Part shown: positions 18,191-26,321 of the stretch, piece after piece | How the letters are laid out: every line of letters starts with the position of its first letter | Numbering within the stretch: the first letter of the stretch is position 1 | Assembly: GCA_039908525.1 (NCBI GenBank) | Contig: JAMOAY010000007.1 | Coordinates: forward strand, 66,714-130,713 | Reading direction: 5' to 3' | DNA: 64,000 nucleotides | Source: Magnetaquicoccus sp039908525 | GTDB lineage: Bacteria; Pseudomonadota; Magnetococcia; Magnetococcales; Magnetaquicoccaceae | Made by a program: the position numbers and the translations under genes | The notes under the pieces: model-generated | Databases searched by the model: none | Told to the model about the DNA's origin: nothing | What the model saw: only the letters and a program-made list of their open reading frames with translations

Positions 18191-18399
18191 GACCACTCGC
18201 TTCGGCTGCGGGTCTGATAGGCCAATGCCGATTCAGTCAGATGTACAGTGCCCGCATACCGAGACAGGTCAACCACCGGGACAGAAGGAGTCTGCATTTT
18301 AAGTTGTTGCTCGATCCTCAGCCAGTCATTGTAGTCGATTTGAACAGCGATGGGTCTGTGTTCCTCGTCGGTGACCAATCGTTTTCGGACGGTCTGCAT
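18187..18399 (-). CDS. antitoxin of a PIN-type toxin-antitoxin pair
   Basis: The 70-aa protein starts MQTVRKRLVTDEEHRPIAV and contains DYNDWLRIEQQL, the pattern of small Phd/RelB-like antitoxins that precede PIN toxins. The C-terminal half is rich in Ser, Thr and Arg and probably unstructured, as in toxin-neutralising tails. It is followed with GTGA overlap by the truncated toxin (18074-18190), so it is now an orphan. The 156-bp stretch 18400-18555 upstream holds no gene I can support; it should contain the antitoxin promoter and operator. Confidence 0.7.
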   Translation of the reverse strand: MQTVRKRLVTDEEHRPIAVQIDYNDWLRIEQQLKMQTPSVPVVDLSRYAGTVHLTESALAYQTRSRSEWS

Positions 18400-18555
18400 G
18401 GTAGCCCCCTGTCATGGCTTCAGTCTTCAAAAACAGCGTACCATGTTCCGTTCAAACATGGCACGAACCCGACTCTATCACGGTTTCGCCCGTTGTTCAA
18501 ACCGAACCGATCATGTCCAGAACAGTGCTCCCTCGTATCCAGACGTGCGAGATAG

Positions 18556-19332
18556 TCAGTTCAACCAGTCAGGAATCCTTGCACCCACAAAAATCACCAC
18601 AGGAAGCGACAGGACAAGCACATCCCGCCAGCCCAACGGGCTGCTTTGCACGACAGGAAAGGGCAATCCCTCTCCCAGACCCCGTGCAGACAGGGACTCT
18701 TCCTGGCCACGGGCCATATACAGCAGACGAAACAGCAGCGCCTCGCCCCCCAGTGCCGTCCGCTGCACCCGGACAAACCAACGCCGTGCCGCAACATGGG
18801 GCAGGCGCAGCGCCAGCTCCGCACCCACATGACCGGCCTCCTGCACCAAATGAGGGATGGCACCCAAGGCAAAGGCCACAATGGCACACCAGGGCCGAAT
18901 CGGCAGACCCAGCCGTTCCAGTCGGCCAAACAGGCGGTACAGACCCATCACCCATTGCATCGGAGTGGTCGTCCGCACCAGCATCCAAGAGAGGCAAATC
19001 AGCACCACCAAACGGATTGTCTGCTGCACACCTTCCCGCACTCCCTCCCAGGTGAGCATCTCCCAACCATGCCAGATCGGCTCTCCCGGAGTCAACAGGG
19101 CATGCAGCAGGAGCAGAGTGACAAAGAGCCACCGCAAACACCACAGTTGCCGCAACAAGGCGTGCAACAGCTGTGTCAGGCCCGCCTGCACCAACAGAAG
19201 CAGCATCAGGGCAGCCGCACCCCAACCCCAGGAGACCATCGGTTGAGCAAAAAAGAGCGGCATGAACAGGAACAAGGCGATCAGCTTGGCGCGTGGATCG
19301 CATTTTTCCAAAAAAGAGTCACCCTTCAGCAC
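18556..19332 (-). CDS. EcfT/CbiQ-like energy-coupling factor transmembrane protein
   Basis: The 258-aa hydrophobic protein has about five to six membrane segments and the EcfT/CbiQ opening CDPRAKLIALFLF. In the family the T component links a substrate-binding S protein to paired ABC ATPases for uptake of vitamins or metal ions. No S component or ATPase is adjacent, so it may share an ECF module encoded elsewhere. The usual Ala-Arg-Gly coupling signature is present once near the C-terminus (LSARGLG). The start is GTG at 19332 behind GGAG. It lies 19 bp after the FimV-like gene, at the end of the cobUTS operon, which makes a cobalt or B12-precursor role plausible but unproved. Confidence 0.75.
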   Translation of the reverse strand: MLKGDSFLEKCDPRAKLIALFLFMPLFFAQPMVSWGWGAAALMLLLLVQAGLTQLLHALLRQLWCLRWLFVTLLLLHALLTPGEPIWHGWEMLTWEGVREGVQQTIRLVVLICLSWMLVRTTTPMQWVMGLYRLFGRLERLGLPIRPWCAIVAFALGAIPHLVQEAGHVGAELALRLPHVAARRWFVRVQRTALGGEALLFRLLYMARGQEESLSARGLGEGLPFPVVQSSPLGWRDVLVLSLPVVIFVGARIPDWLN

Positions 19333-19351
19333 AGAACGACTCCACTATTTT

Positions 19352-21043
19352 TCATCCTTTCTTTCCATCCATCTCAAACATTTCCATGGTTTCCGTCTGT
19401 ACCTGTCCCGCAACTCCGTCACCAGACTTTGGATGAACGGCAGATCTTTTGACAACCTGGATCGGCAACGGAGAGCGACGGTCCGCTGGAGCAGGTGGAG
19501 AGGATTCCAGCAGATCCTTGAAGATGGACTCTTCTTCGTCCGCCATTTCGTCGCCGATACTGTCGGCCAACATGGAAACAGGTGGCGATACCGGAGAGCG
19601 ACCTGTTTCCTGCCACGTGGGATCTTCCAGGGCATTTCGGGGATGGGAGTGGGTCTCGTGCCTTTCCGGCACCCCCGGAGCCGCCGGGGCGGACGTTGCG
19701 GAGCAAGACGCATCCTGTGCCTCGGTTGGGGCGGGTGCTGCCGGCTGTTCCGAGGTACCGCCCGGCATAGAGGTGGCTGCTTCCCTGGCAACCCGTTCCC
19801 GTTTGCGCCGCAGCAACCAGACAGGCAGCAAAGCCAACAAAAAGCCCCCCGCCACAGAACCTGCATGGCCGAACCAGGACCACGCAACGAGCCCGCTCTC
19901 CACAACCGGCGGGGAGGGCGCCGGCTGTGACCGTTCCACAGAGATGGAGGGGGGAATGGCGGCAAGGGGTTGTGAGGATTTCAACTCGACCGCCTGCAGG
20001 CGAGCCTGTATGTCCGCCAACTGACTGTACATCGTTGCCAAACCATTTTCGTTGTGCAGGGAACGTTGGGCGATCTCCGCCACGGTGTTGGACAACTGCT
20101 CCACCCGTTCCAATGCTTTATTGACACTGGCCGTCAGGCGTTGATTCTCTTCCACCCACGACGGGGGCAGGCTCGATGGGACAGCTTTTGCGGGCCCCTC
20201 CTTGCCCTGTTCGTCCTGAGACAGTGAAGTATGCCGAAGAGGGGTTGCCTGCACCACAGCCAGAGGTTTGGTCGTCTCCGTAACGTCCGGGACGGAGGCC
20301 TTGGGTGGGTTGATGGTCGGGTTGACCCGGAGCTGTTGCTGCTCCAGGATCTGGGAGACCTCCCTGTCGGAAAGGCGGTCGATCTGTTCCCGGGTCGGAA
20401 GATCCAGCACCGCACCCACCGGCAAACCATGCATATTGTCGAAACCATGACGGTGCTTGTTGACCGACCAGAGCGCAACCATCGTGCGGTTCAGAGAGGC
20501 CGGCGCGGAACGCACCTTCCTGGCAATGCTGGCCAGGGTCTCTCCAGCCTGGACAGGACCATACCGACGCACGTCGGAAGCGGCGTCTGCGGGTCTGCGC
20601 GGCACAACGACGGCCTGAACATCGGCATGATCCGGCGACACATCCAGGAAAACGGGATAGTTGCGATAGTGGGATCCTACACCCACGGAAGTTTTCAACA
20701 ACAGGTTAAAAAACGGAACACGCAGGGGAGTCTGACTGTTCAGGATCAATCGGCGACGGATCCCCTTGCCCTCCAGGCGGGTCTTCAGCTGGCTGACGGC
20801 CAAATCCCGTGACAGTTGCAGCACCCGGTAGCTGTCCGCATCGGCCACACCCGCTTCCACCCCCTTGGCATCCTCGTCGGGGTGCAGGGTGAGGAGAACC
20901 TCCGCCTGAAAAGGCTCCCCAAAGCGGCTGTCTACCCGGATGTCACCCAGTGAAAAGGGGAAAGCTGCCGTTGGCAGACTCAACAGCACCGCCAGACCGA
21001 GTGCGGTCCGTCCGGAAACCCTGCCCAAAAAAGGACTACCCAT
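19352..21043 (-). CDS. FimV-like LysM membrane protein
   Basis: The 563-aa protein has a signal peptide (about 1-30), the FimV N-terminal core (FSLGDIRVDSRFGEPFQAEV), a LysM-like peptidoglycan-binding region (about 190-250), a coiled coil (about 310-390), one transmembrane helix (about 410-430) and a cytoplasmic Pro/Ser/Glu-rich tail. FimV/HubP proteins organise the pole and help type IV pilus and chemotaxis complexes. The tail here is short and lacks the large TPR region of Pseudomonas FimV. The reading frame is open to 21529, but ATG 21043 follows AAGGTGG and a signal peptide, so the upstream part overlapping cobS is discarded. It lies within a cobalamin operon, 129 bp after cobS. Confidence 0.78.
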   Translation of the reverse strand: MGSPFLGRVSGRTALGLAVLLSLPTAAFPFSLGDIRVDSRFGEPFQAEVLLTLHPDEDAKGVEAGVADADSYRVLQLSRDLAVSQLKTRLEGKGIRRRLILNSQTPLRVPFFNLLLKTSVGVGSHYRNYPVFLDVSPDHADVQAVVVPRRPADAASDVRRYGPVQAGETLASIARKVRSAPASLNRTMVALWSVNKHRHGFDNMHGLPVGAVLDLPTREQIDRLSDREVSQILEQQQLRVNPTINPPKASVPDVTETTKPLAVVQATPLRHTSLSQDEQGKEGPAKAVPSSLPPSWVEENQRLTASVNKALERVEQLSNTVAEIAQRSLHNENGLATMYSQLADIQARLQAVELKSSQPLAAIPPSISVERSQPAPSPPVVESGLVAWSWFGHAGSVAGGFLLALLPVWLLRRKRERVAREAATSMPGGTSEQPAAPAPTEAQDASCSATSAPAAPGVPERHETHSHPRNALEDPTWQETGRSPVSPPVSMLADSIGDEMADEEESIFKDLLESSPPAPADRRSPLPIQVVKRSAVHPKSGDGVAGQVQTETMEMFEMDGKKG

Positions 21044-21171
21044 CCGCCACCTTGCTGAAACCATAAAAGGGAAAACGCGACAGGTGTCATGCAAGAAAGG
21101 TGCACATTCAGGAGATGTATAGGGCAGGCCGGGAAAAAGAGCCCGACAGAGGGGCGGGAAGAGTCTCCTCC

Positions 21172-21897
21172 TCAAAGCACCAGAAGCACCAGAGCGACCG
21201 TTTCCAGCAACTCGCACACCGCACCCGCACTGTCCCCTGTGGCACCGCCCATGCGTCGCACCATCTGCAGCCGCAACAACAGAAAAAGGGAGAGAGAACC
21301 GGCCAGTATCAGACCGCCATGCAGGAGGAAACATCCCACGGCAAACAGGCAGAGGAGAACCCACCCGGTGGTTCTGGGCAGGGTACGGGCGGCCGCCTCG
21401 CCCATACCCTGCGACCGCACGTAGGGAGTGCTCAAAAACAGCAACAGGATACCCATACGGCCCACCACCGGCGGCAACAGCAAGAGCATCCCCTGACCGG
21501 TCAGCAACAGCCCTTTGAGGGCAGTCCATTTAAGCAGCAGCAACAGGAAGAGGGTGACAATGGCCATGGGACCGCTGGCAGGCTCCTTCAGAATGGCCAG
21601 GGTCCGCTCCGGACTGCCCATGCCTCCGACCCAGGCGTCGGCACTGTCCGCCACGCCATCCAGATGCATGGCTCCGGTCATCCCCACCCAGAAGGTCAGC
21701 AGCAGCGCGGCCTGCAGATCCACCCCACCGGCGGTCACCACCGAGGCCACGCCGGCCAGAGCCCCCCCCAGCAGCAGGCCCACCACGGGATAGGCCAACA
21801 CGGAATGTCCCAATTCATGCTCGGAGGGAGGGGCGGACAGGGCGACCGGCACCCTGGTCAACAACCCGATGGCAATCAGCAGGGGTCTAATGAGCAC
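21172..21897 (-). CDS. cobS: adenosylcobinamide-GDP ribazoletransferase
   Basis: CobS joins adenosylcobinamide-GDP to alpha-ribazole (phosphate), the last step of the B12 nucleotide loop, in the inner membrane. The product has about seven membrane segments, the conserved MHLDGVADSADA segment and the C-terminal GGATGDSAGA motif. GTG 21897 gives an N-terminus like the family (VLIRPLLIAIGLLTRVPV) and an 11-bp overlap with cobT. A longer frame reaching ATG 21972 would overlap cobT by 86 bp and is less likely. Confidence 0.92.
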   Translation of the reverse strand: MLIRPLLIAIGLLTRVPVALSAPPSEHELGHSVLAYPVVGLLLGGALAGVASVVTAGGVDLQAALLLTFWVGMTGAMHLDGVADSADAWVGGMGSPERTLAILKEPASGPMAIVTLFLLLLLKWTALKGLLLTGQGMLLLLPPVVGRMGILLLFLSTPYVRSQGMGEAAARTLPRTTGWVLLCLFAVGCFLLHGGLILAGSLSLFLLLRLQMVRRMGGATGDSAGAVCELLETVALVLLVL

Positions 21898-22942
21898 CAG
21901 AAACGGCGGCCTCTGCGAAGGTGGCCATCTCTCGATGCAGGGCACAGGCAAGGCGGAGAATCGGCAGGGCAATGGCGGCCCCGCTCCCCTCCCCCAGGCG
22001 GAGATCGAGATCCAGAATGGGCTGGATGGCCATGGCGGCCATCACCGCCTGTTGGCCGGGTTCGGCCGACTGATGGGAAAAAAAGAGCCAGGGACGCAGG
22101 TCGGGTTGCAGGCGCAAGGCGACCACGGCGGCGGCGGTGGCGATGAACCCATCCACCAGGAGGGGGATCCTGCGCTGGGCCGCCGCGATATAGAACCCGG
22201 TCAGGGCCACAATTTCAAACCCCCCCAAAGCGGCCATGAGGGTCAAGGGATCCTGCAAAGCGGTCCGGTGTTGTGCCAGGGCAGTTTCAACAACCTGAAC
22301 CTTGAAAGCCACCCCTTCCGGGCCGAGTCCCGTGCCCGGACCGGCCAACAGGGCGGGAGCGAGCCCCAACAAAGCGGCCAGCAATGCGGTGGCTGCCGTG
22401 GTGTTGCCGATCCCCATCTCCCCGCCGATCAGCAGTTGCACACCCGTTGAGGCCCCCCGCTCCACCGCCTCCCAGCCCGCCTGCAGGGCCTGGTCACGCT
22501 GTTCCGGTGTCATGGCGGGTTGGCGGCGAAAGTCCTGGGTTCCGGCGGCCACCCGGCGGGAGACCAAACGCGGCAGTGGTGCCGGATCCTGCAGGGCCCC
22601 CACATCCACCACCTCCAGATCGGCCGCCAACTGCCGGGCCAACACGGCGATTGCAGCCCCTCCCCGGGAAAAGTTGCGGATCATCTCCACCGTCACCGAT
22701 TGGGGAAAGGCCGAAACCCCCGCCGCTGCCACACCATGGTCGCCGGCAAACACCACAATCCGCGCCCGCTCCACGTCAGGAGTCAGGCATTCCTGCAACG
22801 AAGCCAGGCGAACGGCAAGCCCCTCCATCCTGCCCAGAGAACCGGATGGTTTGGTCAATTGCGCCTGCCTCTGCTCCGCCAGGTTCTGCATGGTCAAAGA
22901 GGGTGCTGGAATCGGTGCGGTCAGCCATGCACAGCGTGTCAA
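21887..22942 (-). CDS. cobT: nicotinate-nucleotide--dimethylbenzimidazole phosphoribosyltransferase
   Basis: CobT transfers phosphoribose from nicotinate mononucleotide to 5,6-dimethylbenzimidazole, making the lower-ligand precursor of B12. The 351-aa protein has LTKPSGSLGRMEGLA near the N-terminus, FAGDHGVAAAGVSAFPQ, GEMGIGNTTAATAL in the centre and a C-terminal Glu-rich segment (LDLRLGEGSGAA). It starts with TTG at 22942, placed correctly behind AAGGAGG that lies in the last codons of cobU. cobT and cobS overlap, so cobU-cobT-cobS form one coupled transcript. Confidence 0.96.
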   Translation of the reverse strand: MTRCAWLTAPIPAPSLTMQNLAEQRQAQLTKPSGSLGRMEGLAVRLASLQECLTPDVERARIVVFAGDHGVAAAGVSAFPQSVTVEMIRNFSRGGAAIAVLARQLAADLEVVDVGALQDPAPLPRLVSRRVAAGTQDFRRQPAMTPEQRDQALQAGWEAVERGASTGVQLLIGGEMGIGNTTAATALLAALLGLAPALLAGPGTGLGPEGVAFKVQVVETALAQHRTALQDPLTLMAALGGFEIVALTGFYIAAAQRRIPLLVDGFIATAAAVVALRLQPDLRPWLFFSHQSAEPGQQAVMAAMAIQPILDLDLRLGEGSGAAIALPILRLACALHREMATFAEAAVSGAH

Positions 22943-22945
22943 GGA

Positions 22946-23476
22946 TCATCCTCCTTTGAGAGAGAGCGGAAGACCGGCCACCACCAGAGTGACACGGCTG
23001 CACAGCTGGGCCAGTTTCTGATGCAAGTGACCGTTTTCGTCGATAAACTGTCGACTGAGCGCCCCCATGGGCGTGATGCCCAGGCCGGTTTCGTTGCCCA
23101 CCAGCAGCACGGGGCCCGTTGCCTGTTGGAGGGCGTGAAACAAGGCCTGCTGTTGCCGGTGGAGCAGACCAGGGTCGGCATGCAACAGCAGATTGGTCAA
23201 CCAGATGGTCAGACAATCCACCAGCACGAACCGTTCCGGACCCGCATGGGCGAGCAGAAGGTCGGCTACATGCACAGGCTCCTCCGCCACCTGCCAGTGG
23301 GCGGGGCGGTTGGCCTTGTGAATCCGGATGCGGTGCGCCATCTCCTCATCCGCGGCCTGGGCGGTGGCAACGAACAACACCGGCAGACCGCTCTCTGCCG
23401 CCTGCCGGGCGGCAAAGCCACTCTTGCCGGAACGGTTGCCGCCCAGAACCAGGTGCGCGCCCATCCCGCCGCTCAT
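22946..23476 (-). CDS. cobU: adenosylcobinamide kinase / adenosylcobinamide-phosphate guanylyltransferase
   Basis: The 176-aa bifunctional enzyme (CobU/CobP) phosphorylates adenosylcobinamide and transfers GMP to it. It shows the P-loop GGNRSGKS at residues 12-19, FVATAQA, the RIRIHKANRP segment containing the His region that is guanylylated in the family, and the LVDCLTIWLTNLL Walker-B-like region. Its ATG overlaps the stop of a 40-codon upstream ORF (ATGA). It is followed by cobT after three bases. Confidence 0.95.
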   Translation of the reverse strand: MSGGMGAHLVLGGNRSGKSGFAARQAAESGLPVLFVATAQAADEEMAHRIRIHKANRPAHWQVAEEPVHVADLLLAHAGPERFVLVDCLTIWLTNLLLHADPGLLHRQQQALFHALQQATGPVLLVGNETGLGITPMGALSRQFIDENGHLHQKLAQLCSRVTLVVAGLPLSLKGG

Positions 23477-23595
23477 TCAACGGGACGGTCGTGACGGGTG
23501 GCATCCTCCTTGGCCCGGCATTTCCAGAGCCAATAGATACCCAGACCGGTCAAGGTCACGTTGACAATAATTCCAATGATCCAAAACAGACTCAT
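23473..23595 (-). CDS. 40-aa single-pass membrane peptide upstream of cobU
   Basis: The short ORF encodes a hydrophobic helix of about 23 residues (MSLFWIIGIIVNVTLTGLG, then IYWLW) and a basic/acidic tail ending RHDRPVE. Its stop overlaps the cobU ATG in the ATGA arrangement, the same coupling seen between real genes here, so I treat it as a gene. It would be the first cistron of the cobUTS operon. The function is unknown; a small membrane partner of CobS or a leader peptide is possible. The 245-bp gap to the divergent cytochrome b gene (23596-23840) must contain both promoters. Confidence 0.55.
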   Translation of the reverse strand: MSLFWIIGIIVNVTLTGLGIYWLWKCRAKEDATRHDRPVE

Positions 23596-23840
23596 GGTAT
23601 ACCCAACACTCCGCTGACAAGGCGCGCAGGAGTCCCTCTCGACTGCCGCCGCCGACGGGTTTCATCTAGCCACAAGCCAGGCCAGGGTGCAACCAAAAAA
23701 ATCCTGAAATCTATGCGTGGACACTGGCAAGTGGAATGTGGTATGGCTGTCGGCAAGGGGGATTATTGTCCAGGACGGTACAGCCATGACCCATACAGCC
23801 CACCATTCCAGAACAACCCCTTTTGTCGGAGACCCGGTGC

Positions 23841-25364
23841 ATGGACACAGTGCGTAGTGCAGGCAACAAGGCGATTCTCGCCGTGGAGGGGTGGTTCAAC
23901 CGGGGATTCGGCAACCCGTTGAATCCTTTCTATCATCTGGGCTCTCTGACCTTTTTCTTCTTCTGGATCGTCCTGGTCTCCGGCATCTACGTTTTCATAT
24001 TTTTTGAGACCAACGTGGCCGGTGCCTACCCCTCGGTCGAGTACATGACCCACGATCAGTGGTGGCTGGCGGGGGTCATGCGCAGCCTGCACCGTTATGC
24101 CTCGGATGCAGCGGTCATTTCCATCTTCCTGCACATGTTCCGCGAGTTCTTCCGGGACCACCACCGGGGGGTGCGCTGGTTCTCCTGGGTGACCGGGGTG
24201 CCCACCTTGTGGTTGGTCGTCATTCTGGGCATCACCGGATACTGGCTGGTCTGGGATCAACTGGCCCAGTATGTTGCCCTGGCCACCGCCGAACTGGTGG
24301 ATTGGATCCCGCTGATTCCTGGCTCCATGGTCTTCAACTTTCTCGACAACCAGATTACCGACCGTTTTTTTACCTTGATGGCCTTTTTGCACCTGCTGGG
24401 TCTTCCTGTGGCGCTGGTCTTCCTGCTGTGGACCCACGTCAGCCGCATCAGCCAGATCGATTTCAATCCCCCCAGGCCGTTGGCCATCGGTGTGTTCACC
24501 GCCCTGCTGCTGCTCTCTTTGCTCAAACCGGCGGTCAGTCATGGACCGGTGGTGGCGGGCCACTCCCCGGTGATACTGCACCTGGACTGGTTCTACCTCA
24601 ACATCTATCCGCTGGTGGATATCTTGGGGCCTGCCTGGGCGTGGTCCATCACCAGCGGGGTTACCCTGCTGCTGATGCTGCTGCCCTGGTTGCCCGCCAA
24701 GCAGGAAAAACCGGCGGCCGCCGTCAACCTCTCCCACTGTGGGGGCTGTGGCCAGTGTGCCCAGGATTGCCCCTATGGTGCCGTTTCCATGCAGCCCCGC
24801 AGCGATGGCAAAGCGACTGCTTTCGAACCGACGGTCAATACCTCCCTCTGCACCGCCTGTGGCATCTGCAGCGGCTCCTGTGTCTCTTCCAACCCGTTTC
24901 GCCTGCCTGACGGCCAGTTGCAGACCGGCATTGAAATGCCCTGGCGGAGCGTGGATGCCTTGCGTCAGGAGGTCAACCAAAAGCTGGCTGCTTTGTGTGG
25001 GCAGGGCCGCGTGATTCTGTTCGGGTGCGAGCATGGCGTGGATGTCACGCCCCTGCAGTGCCCTGAAGTGGTGGCCGTCACCCTGCCCTGCAGCGGCATG
25101 CTCTCCCCCTCCATGGTGGACTATGTCTTGAAAAATGGTGCGGACGGCGTCTTCATCGCCGGTTGCCGGGAGGGAGACTGTTATCACCGGGTAGGCAATA
25201 CCTGGATCGAGCAACGGCTGGCCGGCACACGGGAACCCCACCTGGTCAAGCGGGTGGACCGCCAGAGATATGCGGAGTTGCGCCTCGCCAACTCCCGAGG
25301 GGAACGGGCGGAACTGGCGCAACGGGTGACCGCATTTCGTCAGACCCTGATACAGAGCCACTAG
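23841..25364 (+). CDS. cytochrome b / 2x[4Fe-4S] ferredoxin / MvhD fusion protein
   Basis: The 507-aa protein joins three redox modules. The first is a cytochrome b6-type N-terminal domain with at least four membrane helices and paired heme-b His residues (LHRYASDAAV/FLHMF and FLHLLGL/WTHVSR). The second is a dicluster ferredoxin region (about 298-345) with CGGCGQCAQDCP and CTACGICSGSC. The third is a C-terminal MvhD/hydrogenase-delta FeS domain (about 385-470) with conserved Cys in FGCEHG, LPCSG and GCREGDC. It probably moves electrons between the quinone pool and a cytoplasmic partner. Its place 0.9 kb before nirS suggests a role in nitrite respiration, but this is inference. ATG 23841 is preferred to TTG 23823. 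Confidence 0.8.
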   Translation: MDTVRSAGNKAILAVEGWFNRGFGNPLNPFYHLGSLTFFFFWIVLVSGIYVFIFFETNVAGAYPSVEYMTHDQWWLAGVMRSLHRYASDAAVISIFLHMFREFFRDHHRGVRWFSWVTGVPTLWLVVILGITGYWLVWDQLAQYVALATAELVDWIPLIPGSMVFNFLDNQITDRFFTLMAFLHLLGLPVALVFLLWTHVSRISQIDFNPPRPLAIGVFTALLLLSLLKPAVSHGPVVAGHSPVILHLDWFYLNIYPLVDILGPAWAWSITSGVTLLLMLLPWLPAKQEKPAAAVNLSHCGGCGQCAQDCPYGAVSMQPRSDGKATAFEPTVNTSLCTACGICSGSCVSSNPFRLPDGQLQTGIEMPWRSVDALRQEVNQKLAALCGQGRVILFGCEHGVDVTPLQCPEVVAVTLPCSGMLSPSMVDYVLKNGADGVFIAGCREGDCYHRVGNTWIEQRLAGTREPHLVKRVDRQRYAELRLANSRGERAELAQRVTAFRQTLIQSH

Positions 25365-25376
25365 GGAGCGTTGTCC

Positions 25377-25883
25377 ATGATGCAGACCATCCAGCGTGTC
25401 GGCATTCAGCTTGCCGCCTCTTTTCTCTTTTTCGGAGCCATTTATTTTCTGTCCACGGCTCCGACCTACCACTATCTGCAACCGGGCCAGGCCGAGGTCA
25501 AACTGGCCTTCCAGCATACGGCGCAACGCCAGCAGGAGTGTCACAACCGCTCCCAGGAAGAGTTGATGAAACTGCCCCCCAACATGCGCCGCGCCCAGGA
25601 TTGTCCCAGGCAACGGGCCCCCATCTACCTGGAGCTGTTGCTGGATGGACGCTTCCTGGCCACCAAAACCTTCGTCACGCCGGGATTGAGCCATGACATG
25701 GCCACATTCGTCTATGCCAAGTATGCCCTGCCCGCCGGACGTCACACCCTGACCGTGCGCATGCGCGACAGCATGCGCAAAGAGGGATTCGATTTTGCCG
25801 GGGAGACCGTTCGCAATTGGGAGCCCGGCCAGTCCGTGGTCATCGGTTTCCGCAAGGAGACAGAGCAGTTCACTTTTGAATGA
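25377..25883 (+). CDS. single-pass membrane protein of unknown function
   Basis: The 168-aa product has one N-terminal membrane helix or signal anchor (about 8-28) and a soluble, probably periplasmic beta-rich domain with two Cys (HNRSQEELM and DCPRQRAP regions). It follows the cytochrome b/FeS fusion by 12 bp with GGGAG before ATG 25377, so the two form an operon and this may be an accessory subunit. Its 3' end overlaps the end of the convergent small membrane gene by 14 bp. I do not recognise the family. Confidence 0.7.
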   Translation: MMQTIQRVGIQLAASFLFFGAIYFLSTAPTYHYLQPGQAEVKLAFQHTAQRQQECHNRSQEELMKLPPNMRRAQDCPRQRAPIYLELLLDGRFLATKTFVTPGLSHDMATFVYAKYALPAGRHTLTVRMRDSMRKEGFDFAGETVRNWEPGQSVVIGFRKETEQFTFE

Positions 25884-26112
25884 CAGGCGGAATGCCGGGC
25901 ACCGTTTCCGCTGCGGGCATCGGCGGCGTGTCCGGCGTGGTCAAACGCTCTATGGCGGAAAAAGCGACCATGGCCAAGCAGAAGATGATCGCAAAAAAGA
26001 TCAAGGATCGGTGGGGAAAGCGTGCTCCCCGTGCCTGCTCAACGCGGTCCAGAATCCACTCGGAGCCCAGGTACAGCGCGGCGCCGACGATGGTAAAATA
26101 GAGTATTTCCAT
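25870..26112 (-). CDS. small two-helix membrane protein
   Basis: The 80-aa protein has two predicted membrane helices (MEILYFTIVGAALYLGSEWI and about residues 36-55) and a Pro-rich C-terminus. ATG 26112 stands behind GGGAG, so I use it rather than the in-frame start at 26154. It is divergent from nirS, with an AT-rich 0.2-kb control region between them, and overlaps the gene at 25377-25883 tail to tail by 14 bp. The function is unknown; proximity to nirS suggests shared control by the FNR/Dnr-type site at 26215. Confidence 0.6.
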   Translation of the reverse strand: MEILYFTIVGAALYLGSEWILDRVEQARGARFPHRSLIFFAIIFCLAMVAFSAIERLTTPDTPPMPAAETVPGIPPVIQK

Positions 26113-26214
26113 GCAGAGATCTCCCGTAGCTTGTGTCCACCTGCGCAGTGACATTGAACGTCACATATTAATACAAACAGACAAACATAACACAATAAAA
26201 AAATTAGGAAAAAA

Positions 26215-26256
26215 TTAACAGAGGTCAAGGAACCCCTGCGACGACCGTAGTAGCGT
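26215..26256 (+). promoter_or_regulatory. FNR/Dnr-type box and -10 element of nirS
   Basis: TTAACAGAGGTCAA (26215-26228) has the two 5-bp half-sites with 4-bp spacer of CRP/FNR-family boxes (TTGAY-N4-RTCAA), one mismatch from TTGAC/GTCAA. TAGCGT at 26251-26256 lies where a -10 element should be if the box is centred near -41.5 (class II activation). The same box and spacing occur at 36235 before the CuA oxidoreductase operon. The upstream 50 bp are strongly AT-rich. Confidence 0.65.
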
Positions 26257-26321
26257 ACCTCCGTCCACCGGCAGTGCAGAGGTTGGCTGTCCCCCCATAT
26301 TTATTCAAGGAGCTGCTCCAG

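Noticed and set aside
21044..21529. N-terminal extension of the FimV-like frame into cobS
   Set aside because: The first 155 codons read antisense-like Arg/Gly/Pro-rich sequence overlapping cobS in another frame. The signal peptide and ribosome site begin at 21043.
23596..23840. Possible cobalamin riboswitch upstream of the cobU operon (minus strand)
   Set aside because: GGCAGTCGAGAGGGACTCCTG looks faintly like a B12 box, but the conserved core (GCCACTG and the CCCGC/ACTGT segment) is missing. A covariance-model search would decide.
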